From the NCBI GenBank assembly GCA_001800135.1, contig MGUU01000008.1:62001-126000 (forward strand): 64,000 nt of DNA, in the 5' to 3' direction. The position numbers and the translations under genes are program-made. The stretch's first letter is position 1. Every line of letters starts with the position of its first letter. Origin of the DNA: Elusimicrobia bacterium RIFCSPLOWO2_02_FULL_39_32. Its GTDB lineage: Bacteria; Elusimicrobiota; Elusimicrobia; 2-02-FULL-39-32. Shown piece after piece: positions 26,181 through 35,200 of this stretch. The notes below the pieces were generated by a model. The model searched no databases. It was not told where the DNA came from and saw only the letters and a program-made list of their open reading frames with translations.

Positions 26181-27461
26181 ATGAATCAAACTACGGATGT
26201 ATCTGTACTCTCTAGAATGAAGTTGCCGGACCTTCTTAAAATGGCAACGGATCTTAAAATAGACACGATCTCTAATTTAAGGAAACAGGAATTGATCGCA
26301 AGTATATTAGAAGCTCAGGCCGCAAAATCTCAAGGAAATCTTTATGATGAAGGGGTATTAGAAATCCTGCCTGATGGTTTTGGTTTTTTGCGCTCCCCAA
26401 ATTATAATTATCTGCCCGGACCAGATGACATTTATATTTCCCCTTCCCAAATTAAAAAATTCGCTTTGCGCAAAGGAGATACCGTAGCAGGAGATGTGCG
26501 TCCTCCTAAAGAAGGGGAGAGATTTTTCGCGCTTCTGCAAGTAAAAAACATCAATGGTGAATCTCCAGACAATATTCGTGAACGGCATCTCTTTGACAAC
26601 TTAACCCCGCTTTATCCAAATAACAGGCTTACGCTTGAGACTATAAAATCAGAAATTAATATGAGAGTCTTGGATTTAGTTGCCCCTATTGGAAAAGGAC
26701 AAAGAGGCCTAATTGTAGCAGCGCCTAGAACAGGTAAAACCATTATTTTGCAAAAAATCGCTAATGCAATTACCACCAACCATCCGGAAGTTACTTTAAT
26801 GGTACTCTTGATTGATGAACGTCCGGAAGAGGTCACGGACATGCAAAGGTCTGTTAAAGGGGAAGTGATCTCCTCTACTTTTGATGAGCCTGCGGATCGT
26901 CATATACAAGTAGCTGAAATGGTGTTAGAAAAGGCTAAACGCTGTGTGGAACATGGCAAAGATGTGGTGATTTTATTGGATTCCATTACCCGTCTTGCGC
27001 GAGCTTATAATACAACCACCCCTTCCAGTGGAAGAGTCCTTTCTGGGGGACTCGATTCCAATGCTTTACAAAGGCCAAAAAGATTTTTTGGAGCGGCAAG
27101 AAATATTGAAGAGGGGGGAAGTTTAACCATTTTAGCAACAGCCTTGGTTGAAACAGGTTCAAGAATGGATGATGTTATTTTTGAAGAATTTAAAGGCACA
27201 GGCAACATGGAAGTATATCTCGATAGAAAACTTGCGGAAAGAAGAATTTTTCCAGCGATAGATATTAACCGTTCAGGCACCAGAAAAGAAGAACTCCTTT
27301 TAGGTGAAGATGAGCTGAACAAAATTTGGGTCTTAAGAAAAGTTCTTGCCTCTTTAAATCCAATAGAAGCGATGGAACTTTTAATTGAAAAATTATCAGC
27401 CACCAAATCCAATAAAGATTTTATACGCGCCATGGAAAACTCCAGCATGGAAAAAATGTAA
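26181..27461 (+). CDS. rho: Rho, transcription termination factor
   Basis: Hexameric RNA helicase that ends transcription. The predicted protein has 426 residues: an N-terminal Rho domain ([14 protein letters not shown]), a cold-shock-like RNA-binding domain ([26 protein letters not shown]), and a RecA-type ATPase with P-loop PRTGKT at about 182-187, [12 protein letters not shown] and a Q-loop/R-loop region. The ATG at 26169 sits directly on the AGGAGG (26163-26168) and cannot use it; the ATG at 26181, 12 bases on, is the better start. Length and motifs are normal. Confidence 0.95.
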   Translation: MNQTTDVSVLSRMKLPDLLKMATDLKIDTISNLRKQELIASILEAQAAKSQGNLYDEGVLEILPDGFGFLRSPNYNYLPGPDDIYISPSQIKKFALRKGDTVAGDVRPPKEGERFFALLQVKNINGESPDNIRERHLFDNLTPLYPNNRLTLETIKSEINMRVLDLVAPIGKGQRGLIVAAPRTGKTIILQKIANAITTNHPEVTLMVLLIDERPEEVTDMQRSVKGEVISSTFDEPADRHIQVAEMVLEKAKRCVEHGKDVVILLDSITRLARAYNTTTPSSGRVLSGGLDSNALQRPKRFFGAARNIEEGGSLTILATALVETGSRMDDVIFEEFKGTGNMEVYLDRKLAERRIFPAIDINRSGTRKEELLLGEDELNKIWVLRKVLASLNPIEAMELLIEKLSATKSNKDFIRAMENSSMEKM

Positions 27462-27493
27462 AATTCCAGCCTGATTACACCGATTAGGAAGAT

Positions 27494-27530
27494 ACTTCTA
27501 CTTTGGCAGAAAAATGACACTTCTACTTTG
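27494..27530 (+). mobile_element. Possible remnant of an IS21-type transposon end
   Basis: The 12-base ACTTCTACTTTG occurs twice, at 27494-27505 and 27519-27530, 25 bases apart, each preceded or followed by TGACAC/GGCAG-type sequence. Tandem repeats of this kind, TGACACTT-TACTTTGG, remind me of the multiple transposase-binding repeats at IS21-family ends. No istA/istB-like gene is nearby, so this would be an orphan end. The assignment rests on pattern memory only. Confidence 0.35.
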
Positions 27531-27554
27531 CCTTGACACTACTCTCCTAAAGGA

Positions 27555-27583
27555 TTGACAGCAAAAGGTTCAAGGGTTATAAT
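27555..27583 (+). promoter_or_regulatory. Consensus promoter of the M23 peptidase gene
   Basis: TTGACA (27555-27560), 17-base spacer, TATAAT (27578-27583): an exact sigma-70 consensus. The ATG at 27594 is ten bases after the -10, so the leader would be about 3-4 nucleotides. Confidence 0.88.
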
Positions 27584-27593
27584 TAAACATCTT

Positions 27594-28520
27594 ATGAAAC
27601 TGCCTAGTAAAAAGCTTCTATTGTCGCTTTCTCTTTTATTTTTTCTGGGACTTGCCTTCACTAAAGTCTTCAGTTTAAATCTTTCTAAACAAACTCCTAA
27701 AGCGCTTGAGCAAGAGCTCCTGCTCACCTCCTCAAATGGGATTCTGCCTGAAAGGGAAGCAAATGCTATTTTAGGCCGTATTGAAAATCTGGAAGTGAAA
27801 ACTCATGATGTTAAGCCTTATGAATGGTTAGAAAAAATTGCAAAAGATGTTGGAATTCCAGCCATTGCCATTAGAAGCACAAATAATTTAGAAGATCCTC
27901 ACTTAAGACCCCATCAAAAAATTATGCTTCAAAATAAAAAAGGAATGGTGCATATCGCTAAAGAAGGCGAATCTTTAGAAAGCATTATAAAAGCCTATGA
28001 AAGGATGGGAGGAAAAAGAGAGACAATCCTAAGCCTGAATGACCTTTCTCTAATTACCTATTTAGAGGCTGGACAACTCCTGCTAAGAGAAGGAACAAAA
28101 CTTTGGATTCCAACCGCTTATAGGAGTTATCCTTTTCTTGCGCGACCTGTCAATTGGTTAAGGATCTCTTCCCGTTTTGGAGTAAGACGACATCCAGTAA
28201 CGCGGGTTAGAAGATTTCATGAGGGAACTGATCTAGTTGCAAAATACGGAGCTCCAGTCTATGCAGGCCAAAATGGGGAGATTACTTTTGCAGGCTGGCA
28301 GGGCGGCTACGGCTACATGATTGATGTAAGACACTCTAAAATAACTACCCGCTATGGACATTTATCTCAAATTTATGTTAAAGTAGGTGATCAGGTAAAA
28401 AAGAAACAATTGATTGGCAGGGTAGGTTCCACAGGGCTTTCTACAGGACCCCATCTGCATTTTGAAGTCCGCAGAAATTCTGATGGCCGCTCAGTTAAAC
28501 CAAGTAAATATCTATATTAA
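27594..28520 (+). CDS. LysM-like/M23 peptidoglycan endopeptidase
   Basis: Periplasmic or envelope-anchored murein hydrolase. The predicted protein has 308 residues: an N-terminal signal or anchor (MKLPSKKLLLSLSLLFFLGLAF), a middle region with LysM-like stretches (VHIAKEGESLESIIKAYERM), and a C-terminal M23 domain with zinc ligands H209 and D213 (HEGTD) and H287/H289 (HLHFE). All catalytic residues are present, so it is probably an active endopeptidase and not an EnvC-type activator. An upstream in-frame TTG at 27555 is part of the -35 box and is rejected as a start. rpmE follows after nine bases. Confidence 0.92.
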   Translation: MKLPSKKLLLSLSLLFFLGLAFTKVFSLNLSKQTPKALEQELLLTSSNGILPEREANAILGRIENLEVKTHDVKPYEWLEKIAKDVGIPAIAIRSTNNLEDPHLRPHQKIMLQNKKGMVHIAKEGESLESIIKAYERMGGKRETILSLNDLSLITYLEAGQLLLREGTKLWIPTAYRSYPFLARPVNWLRISSRFGVRRHPVTRVRRFHEGTDLVAKYGAPVYAGQNGEITFAGWQGGYGYMIDVRHSKITTRYGHLSQIYVKVGDQVKKKQLIGRVGSTGLSTGPHLHFEVRRNSDGRSVKPSKYLY

Positions 28521-28529
28521 TTAAATCGT

Positions 28530-28847
28530 ATGAGAACAGGAATTCATCCAAATTACGTTATTTCTACAGTTACTTGTGCTTGCGGGAACAGTTTCCAAAC
28601 GCGCAGCGTAAAAGAAAAATATCACTTAGAAATTTGTTCAGAGTGCCATCCATTTTTTACTGGCAAACAAAAATTAGTGGATTCTGCCGGCAGGGTGGAG
28701 CGCTTTCAAAAACGTTTTCAAAAAACTCAAGGCCAAACCATTCGCACCAAAGCTAAAACAAAAGAAGCAAAACTAAAAGTCACACCGCCAAGAGGATTGA
28801 CTACTACAGCAAGAAAAGTGGAAAAGAAAACAACTAAAACAAAGTAG
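28530..28847 (+). CDS. rpmE: RpmE, ribosomal protein L31 (zinc type)
   Basis: Large-subunit ribosomal protein. 105 residues: the L31 core ([22 protein letters not shown]... [27 protein letters not shown]) takes about 68, with four cysteines C16, C18, C36 and C39 as the zinc-binding set. A basic Lys/Thr-rich tail of about 35 residues follows, longer than in E. coli. It lies behind the M23 peptidase gene and is followed by a strong terminator placed against prfA. Confidence 0.95.
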   Translation: MRTGIHPNYVISTVTCACGNSFQTRSVKEKYHLEICSECHPFFTGKQKLVDSAGRVERFQKRFQKTQGQTIRTKAKTKEAKLKVTPPRGLTTTARKVEKKTTKTK

Positions 28848-28866
28848 TTTTCTTTAAATTTTATGA

Positions 28867-28902
28867 AACGACAGGGAAAAGGTTCTCTGTCGTTTTTATT
28901 TT
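28867..28902 (+). terminator. Intrinsic terminator between rpmE and prfA
   Basis: AACGACAGGGAA (28867-28878), loop AAGG, TTCTCTGTCGTT (28883-28894), then TTTATTTT: a 12-bp stem with one G-T pair. It ends eight bases before the prfA ATG, so prfA either lives on readthrough or is transcribed from a promoter upstream of the hairpin. Confidence 0.85.
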
Positions 28903-28909
28903 GTAAAAA

Positions 28910-30016
28910 ATGGAAAAAGAAAAAATTAAGAATCTTAATGATGTTTGGTTCAAGCGTTTTAAGGAGATTGAAACCTTAATGAGCCAACCTCTTTTTCACC
29001 AAAACCCCTCCTATGCTTCCTTGTCTAAAGAACATAGAAACCTTTCTCAAAATATTGAAAAAGCGACCCAATGGGAAAAAGGTTTGAATGAAATGTGCCA
29101 TTTGGAGGAAATGATCCAATCCTCTGATAAAGAGCTTTCTGAACTTGCAAAAATTGAGAAAGAAAACCTTGAGAAAAAAATAAACCTGATTGAACAAGAA
29201 TTGTTACAGTGCCTTATTCCTAAAGATCCTTTAGATGACAAAAATATTATCTTAGAAATAAGAGCAGGCACAGGTGGGGATGAATCTTCACTTTTTGCTC
29301 AGGAACTTGCGCGAATGTATGCTAGATTTGCGGAAATAAACGGATTTATCTGTGAAACAATCTCTCTTAGCCTTTCAGACAGAGGAGGCTTTAAAGAAGC
29401 TATTTTTTCCATAGAAGAAGGAGCAAACAAAAAAATAAATTGCGGAGCCTGGGGACTTTTGAAATATGAAAGAGGCGTTCATCGGGTTCAAAGAGTTCCA
29501 GTTACAGAATCAAGCGGCAGAATACATACCTCCACTGTTACAGTTGCTGTTTTGATTGAGGCAGAAGAGGTAGATGTTGCAATCTCACCTCAAGACCTAA
29601 GAATAGATACCTACCGCGCCTCTGGACATGGAGGTCAGCATTTACAAAAAACTGATTCTGCCGTGCGCATCACCCATTTGCCTACCTCCATTGTGGTTCA
29701 GTGTCAGGATGAAAGAAGCCAGCAAAGGAATAGAGAAAAAGCGATGAAATTTTTACGAGCTAAGCTCTATCAAGCGGCAAAAGAGGCTAAAGAAAAAGAA
29801 CTTAGAGAAAATAGAAAAAAACAGGTGGGGACAGGAGAGCGTTCAGAAAAAATTAGAACCTACAATTTTCCTCAGGACAGGATTACAGACCACAGGATTG
29901 GAGAATCCATCCATCATATTCAAGAAGTTTTAGATGGGAACCTAGGTCCAATGGTAAAGTTACTTCAACTCGCTGAAAATGATAAACGTGAAAGAGAATC
30001 CTTGGACCATTCATAA
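28910..30016 (+). CDS. prfA: PrfA, peptide chain release factor 1
   Basis: Releases finished proteins at UAA and UAG. 368 residues. An N-terminal helical domain is followed by the stop-codon-reading tripeptide PVT in RVQRVPVTESSGRIHTS (RF1 type is P-x-T; RF2 has SPF), the catalytic GGQ at 241-243, and a basic C-terminal part. The ATG at 28910 is preceded by A-rich sequence without a Shine-Dalgarno site and by a terminator. It overlaps prmC by 38 bases, the classic prfA-prmC pairing of release factor and its methylase. Confidence 0.95.
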   Translation: MEKEKIKNLNDVWFKRFKEIETLMSQPLFHQNPSYASLSKEHRNLSQNIEKATQWEKGLNEMCHLEEMIQSSDKELSELAKIEKENLEKKINLIEQELLQCLIPKDPLDDKNIILEIRAGTGGDESSLFAQELARMYARFAEINGFICETISLSLSDRGGFKEAIFSIEEGANKKINCGAWGLLKYERGVHRVQRVPVTESSGRIHTSTVTVAVLIEAEEVDVAISPQDLRIDTYRASGHGGQHLQKTDSAVRITHLPTSIVVQCQDERSQQRNREKAMKFLRAKLYQAAKEAKEKELRENRKKQVGTGERSEKIRTYNFPQDRITDHRIGESIHHIQEVLDGNLGPMVKLLQLAENDKRERESLDHS

Positions 30017-30854
30017 AGCTCTTAACTGGGGAGAAGAAAAATGTTCCCCTCAGTCTAGCTTTAATTCAAAGCTTGAACCTCTCTGGTTATTATCAGAAGT
30101 GCTTTGCCAAAAACCTTCTAACCTTTATTTAAATAAAGAGGAAAATTTAGAATTACCACAACAAAAAGAATATAGAAAATTGATCCAAAAAAGATCCCTT
30201 GGTTTTCCATTGGCATATCTCCTAAAGCAAGAAGAGTTTATGGGACTTAAATTCAAGATTAATTCTTCTGTTCTTATTCCCAGACCAGAAACAGAACTTC
30301 TTGTTAAAGAAGCGATAAAATGGGGTGCGCAAAAAAAGAATTTAGGAATTCTTGAAATTGGCACGGGTTCTGGTATTATTGCAATATCTTTGGCTAAACA
30401 TTTGCCTCAATCTAGGATTCTGGCAACAGACATATCAAAAAAAGCGCTTAAAGTCGCTAAAGAAAACTCTTGTTTCAATAAGGTAAAAAACCAAATCATT
30501 TTTATCTTAGGCGACCTCTTTTCAATACCTAATTTAAAAGCTTCAGAATTTGATCTTATTATTTCTAACCCTCCTTATATAAGATCAAAAGAGATACCCT
30601 TGCTTCAAAAAGAGATCCAATATGAACCAAAATGCGCCTTAAATGGAGGCGAGGATGGATTAAAGATCATCAAGCCATTAATCCAAAATTCAGGAAAATA
30701 TTTAAAGAAAAATGGGCTTTTAATATTTGAAATTGGAACCCATCAGGCTAAAGAAATAAAAATTCTATTAAAGTCATTCGGATTTAAAAAAATTAAAATT
30801 CTTAAAGATGATTCTGATCATGATCGAATCGCAATGGGGGAGTGGAATGGATAA
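29979..30854 (+). CDS. prmC: PrmC, release factor glutamine methyltransferase
   Basis: Methylates the glutamine of the GGQ motif in release factors using S-adenosylmethionine. 291 residues. A helical N-terminal domain includes LLKQEEFMGLKFKINSSVLIPRPETELL; the SAM-binding loop is EIGTGSGIIAISLAK and the substrate motif is NPPY (197-200) in DLIISNPPYI. The start lies within prfA, and the stop overlaps the murA start by eight bases (ATGGATAA), so the three genes are translated together. Confidence 0.95.
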   Translation: MINVKENPWTIHKALNWGEEKCSPQSSFNSKLEPLWLLSEVLCQKPSNLYLNKEENLELPQQKEYRKLIQKRSLGFPLAYLLKQEEFMGLKFKINSSVLIPRPETELLVKEAIKWGAQKKNLGILEIGTGSGIIAISLAKHLPQSRILATDISKKALKVAKENSCFNKVKNQIIFILGDLFSIPNLKASEFDLIISNPPYIRSKEIPLLQKEIQYEPKCALNGGEDGLKIIKPLIQNSGKYLKKNGLLIFEIGTHQAKEIKILLKSFGFKKIKILKDDSDHDRIAMGEWNG

Positions 30855-32121
30855 AATTATTATTGAGGGAGGAAGACGTCTTAAAGGGAGTGTGGAGATT
30901 TCAGGATCAAAAAATGCAAGCCTTCCTTGCCTCTTTGCCACGCTTTTAACAGATGAACCTTGCACCCTCAACAATGTTCCAGAACTGAACGACATTGATA
31001 CCACTTGTAAGCTGTTAGAGCACTTAGGAAAAAAAGTTGAAAGAAAAGATCACTCCATTCAAGTGACATCTAGAAAACCTTTAAAAACTGAAGCTCCTTA
31101 TGAACTTGTAAAAAGAATGAGGGCCTCTGTATTAGTTTTAGGACCCTTGTTAGCCCGGTTTGGCAAAGCCTCTTGCTCTATGCCTGGAGGATGCGCAATA
31201 GGAGTTAGGCCAATCAATATTCACTTAAGTTCCTTTCAAGCCCTTGGCGCAGAAACAGAATTTTCTCAAGGAATGGTGCGTTTAAAATCAAATGGTTTAA
31301 AAGGGAAAAAAATTGTGTTAGATTTCCCAAGCGTGGGGGCTACGGAAAATGCTTTAATGGCTTGCGTGCTTGCCAAAGGTCAAACCATCCTGGAAAACGT
31401 GGCTAAAGAGCCAGAAATTGAGGATTGCGCTAAATTTTTAAATGCAATGGGTGCTGAAATTAAAGGAGCTGGAACAAGTAAAATTGTTGTGCAAGGCAAA
31501 GATTTTCTTCATGGAGCAACCCACCAAGTAATTCCAGACAGAATAGAAACTGCCACTTACCTTATAGCTTCTGCTGCAACCAAAGGAGAAGTTGAGTTAT
31601 CTCATACTTATCCCAAACACTTAAAAGTTATTATTAATCACCTGATTAAAGCTGGAATAAAAATTCAAATCAAAGAGGACAAACTAAATAGAGAGTATGC
31701 AACCATATTTTGCAAAGTTCAAAAAGCGATTAAACCAGTTTACATAAAAACCGGACCCTACCCTAAATTCCCAACAGATGTCCAAGCTCAATGGATGTCT
31801 CTCATGTCTTTAGCAGATGGAAATTCATTGATTCAAGAAACGATTTTTGAAAATCGTTTTGTGCATGCGGCTGAGCTTGGCAGAATGGGCGCAAAAATAA
31901 AAATTAAGGGGAATCAGGCAAAAGTCAGCGGCTCTGGAAGATTATCTGGAGCAGAGGTGATGGTTTCTGATTTAAGAGCAGGAGCAGCCTTAGTTATCGC
32001 AGCTTTGGCGGCAAAAGGAAAATCAGTAATTCAAAGAGTCTATCATCTAGACCGTGGTTATGAAAAATTAGAACAAAAATTAAGTCGTCTTGGAGCTAGA
32101 ATCTATAGGGTTCATGGTTAA
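30847..32121 (+). CDS. murA: MurA, UDP-GlcNAc 1-carboxyvinyltransferase
   Basis: First committed step of peptidoglycan synthesis: transfers enolpyruvate from PEP to UDP-GlcNAc. The protein has 424 residues from the ATG at 30847 (MDKIIIEGGRRLKG), which overlaps prmC by eight bases and has GGGGGAGTGG ahead of it; the in-frame ATG at 30808 is less likely. The active-site Cys116 lies in MPGGCAIGVRP, so the enzyme should be of the fosfomycin-sensitive type. The last eight bases of the gene form the outer end of a long inverted repeat (32114-32248). Confidence 0.94.
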   Translation: MDKIIIEGGRRLKGSVEISGSKNASLPCLFATLLTDEPCTLNNVPELNDIDTTCKLLEHLGKKVERKDHSIQVTSRKPLKTEAPYELVKRMRASVLVLGPLLARFGKASCSMPGGCAIGVRPINIHLSSFQALGAETEFSQGMVRLKSNGLKGKKIVLDFPSVGATENALMACVLAKGQTILENVAKEPEIEDCAKFLNAMGAEIKGAGTSKIVVQGKDFLHGATHQVIPDRIETATYLIASAATKGEVELSHTYPKHLKVIINHLIKAGIKIQIKEDKLNREYATIFCKVQKAIKPVYIKTGPYPKFPTDVQAQWMSLMSLADGNSLIQETIFENRFVHAAELGRMGAKIKIKGNQAKVSGSGRLSGAEVMVSDLRAGAALVIAALAAKGKSVIQRVYHLDRGYEKLEQKLSRLGARIYRVHG

Positions 32122-32248
32122 AACTATTAACAAAATCTTTATCTTGAGGACGCTCGTTAGAGCTCGCTCACAAAAAAATTTTCAACAAAAAGAAAGTAAA
32201 ATTTTTTTTAAGCCTCAAGATAAAGATTTTGTTAATAGTTTTAACCAT
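32114..32248 (+). repeat. Palindromic element, copy A (36-bp perfect arms, 63-nt core)
   Basis: Left arm 32114-32149 and right arm 32213-32248 are perfect reverse complements over 36 bases; the outer end reads ATGGTTAA and the inner end CTTGAGG. The core between them is 63 nt (32150-32212), begins ACGCTCG, contains GAGCTC and two AAAATTTT blocks, and matches the core of the copy at 45785-45915 at 49 of 63 positions without a gap. Apart from the innermost few bases (TCTTG), the arms of the two copies are unrelated. The element starts on the murA stop codon and is read in frame by the next gene. Confidence 0.9.
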
Positions 32249-35200
32249 CATCTTTATATCTTTCTCTCCTTATTTATAATTTTATCATTCAAGATTACTC
32301 CAGCCTCTGATTTAAGGGCAGAAGAGGAATTTATTTCTAAAGTCCGCCAAGGAAAGGAAAAAATTGTTGAGAAATTGCCATCTCTTCGTTTAAAAGAAGA
32401 AGATTTTTACAGCCCTCCCAGATGGGTTTTACCTCATACTATTTCAAAAGTAGAAGAGCTATTGGCTTCCCCTTTGGAAGCGCCGATCCAAATTTCTCAG
32501 TGGAATATGTCTCTCTTAAACAATACATCTTTTGCTTCATTCATCCAATTTGCGCAAGATTCTCTTTCCCTTTCTTTAGATGAAGAACCATACTCAAATT
32601 TTTCAGCCGCAAAGTTTAAACTTCCAAAAAAATTAGATCCTCAAATTCAAAACTCAGTAAGTGAAATTTTTAGGTCAATAGAAAAAGCAATTCCCATATT
32701 AAAACAATCTTATGAGGAACTCTCAGAAGAAGAACAAAAAGAGATCCTTCGCTATTTTAATTTTCCTATTGAGTCCCTGAAGTTCTCCTCCAAAGAAGTT
32801 GACAACATTGGATTGTTGAATTCACCCCAACTCTCACAGCCAACCACGATTCTGGACCATGAAAACAAGTTTAAAACTGATGCATTGGCAAAAAGCAAGG
32901 ATTCTAAAACTAGCAAAGGACTAAATGTTAGACTCCCAAAATCAAAAATAAAAATCTTTAAATCCTTAAGTAAATTCAAGCAAGACAAACTCTTTAAAGC
33001 AGGTGAGATTCTCTTAAAACAAATAGATCAAGAAATAAAGGGTCTTGAAAAATGGTCAAAAGAGTTAAATGATCCTAAAAGAACTCCTTTTAAAACTTTA
33101 GAATGGCAAAGCCCTATTGGAAAAGTTCTTATCTCAGGCAATGAAGACAATTCGTATGATCAAGAACAATTAAAAGATGTGGTATTGCTGATTGATGGCG
33201 GAGGAAAAAATAGTTATACCTCTAACCCCGGCGCAGCAGGCCCAGGAGAAATTAAAATCGTAATTGATTTTGGAGATGATGTCACCATTATTTCCAGCCA
33301 AACCGCCGCTTCTTCAGGAGCTGGAATTTTTGGGATTGGCTTTCTTTTTCTTCCTAACCCCTCTGGAATGAAGATCATCAGAACAAATTCATTTTCTCAA
33401 GGCTTAGGGCTTTGCGGAATAGGCGGGATCTTTGTCAATGGAAAAGGTTTCTTCAAAGGACAAAGATATGCGCAAGGAGTGGGATCCTTTGGACTAGGTG
33501 TTTTCCAGAATACGAGGGGTGAAGAGAGTTTCTATGAAGCAGAACTTTATGGACAAGGAGCCGGCCTTAGCAAAGGATTAGGGCTATTTATTCACCACGG
33601 TTCCAGTTCCACTTTTCACGCTGGATTAGTGGATCCGGATCCAAGGGAATCATTAGGCGCCACTAGCCTTTGCCAAGGAGTGGGATATGGCCCAAGAGGA
33701 TACGCGGGAGGAGGCATTGGAATCTGCGCTTTAAAAGGAGATTCTTTGACACTTGAAAGCAGTTATTTTGCTCAAGGAGCAGGTTATTGGCATGGGCTTG
33801 GTTCTTTTTATTTAGAGGGGAATGCAAATATGATTCAATCTCGACGTTATGCTAAAGGTTCAGGAATTCATAGCGCGCTAGGCTCATTTTTTGTTAAGGG
33901 GGATGATAATGCGATAGTCAACTGGGGCGTTGGCCCTGCATATGGCTGGGATTCCGGCACTGGCTGGGCATTCTTATTTGGAGATAGAAATCGTCTGCAA
34001 ACAGAATGGGGCGCAGGCACAGCAAATATAAATAGCTCTAAATCCTTTTCTTTTTTTTCAGGCAATCAAAATAAATTTGACCTGCCAGCTCTTGGCAGCG
34101 CTCAACTTTCCCATGATTTACCTGATTATGCTATCAGCATGATTGAAGGACAAGATAATTTTTTTAAACTAAATTCCATAAAAAAAGAAAAAAAAGTGTC
34201 AGAAACTATTTTTACCTCTCCTTGGGGAGAAATCTCTTTTAATGAAGTCCTATTTAAAAAAGAGTTAGCTTTTCCTAAACTGGAATGGAAAAAACTACCG
34301 CAACTACAACCTTCAGAAAACGCGCAAACTGATTTGGGCAAAGAGGTTGAAGAATCTCTTCTACTTCCTCCAGATCAAAAAATCGAGAACCTTCTTCAAA
34401 TTGCAGCTAGTTTTAGTGTGGATCAAGTTAATCCGAAAAAAGCTTTTGAAGGGCTTTCTTACTTAAAAGAGGATGAATTGCCTACTATCCTGGATTCATT
34501 TGTTCCGGAAGATATGGATGGCTTCTTTCAGGTTCGAGCCTTAGTTGCTCTTTGGGGTAAAAATATTTCTAAATTTGTTATAGAAAATATTCAAAATGAA
34601 ACAAACCCCCAAAGAAAAGCTTTTTTAATCACACTCTTAAGTCTCTCTAGTATGGAAGAATCATGGCCTACCCTAAAAAAAGCGTTAGATGATTCGGATT
34701 GGAGAATCCAACTTCAGGCTTTAAGGGTTTTGGGATCTCTATTAAATAAAGACAAAGCTCTTCCTGGAAGACTCTATTTGCTAGAGAAGCTTGAAAAATT
34801 TCTTTCTTATAAGACTCCGCCTAAAAAAATTTCTAAAACTTTTATAGATGAGCTTAATTCTTTACAACTGGTTGAATCCCTATCTCTTTTTTCTTTGATT
34901 AAAACCTGGTCTAACGACCAAAGGTTATTAATTGCTAAAGCTCTTCCCAATGATAAAACCTCTCCAATGGATGAAAAAACCTTAAAAAACATCTTAGAAC
35001 AAATAAGAAAAACTAGGGAAGAATCCCTTGAAAAAGTTAAACGAGAAATAGAATTTTCTACTAGCCAAAGAGAAATTATTAGGGAAAAAATCAAAGAACT
35101 ATTAAACCCCACAACCGAGATTGGATCGTGGAATTTGTCCCATCTGCCCCAAGCTGAGTTGAGGGGAGTCTCACAACCCATGACGACCCCGGGGTTAAAA

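Noticed and set aside
27555-27593. In-frame TTG extension of the M23 peptidase
   Set aside because: The TTG is the first half of a consensus -35 box and the extension would span the whole promoter; the ATG at 27594 begins a proper signal peptide.
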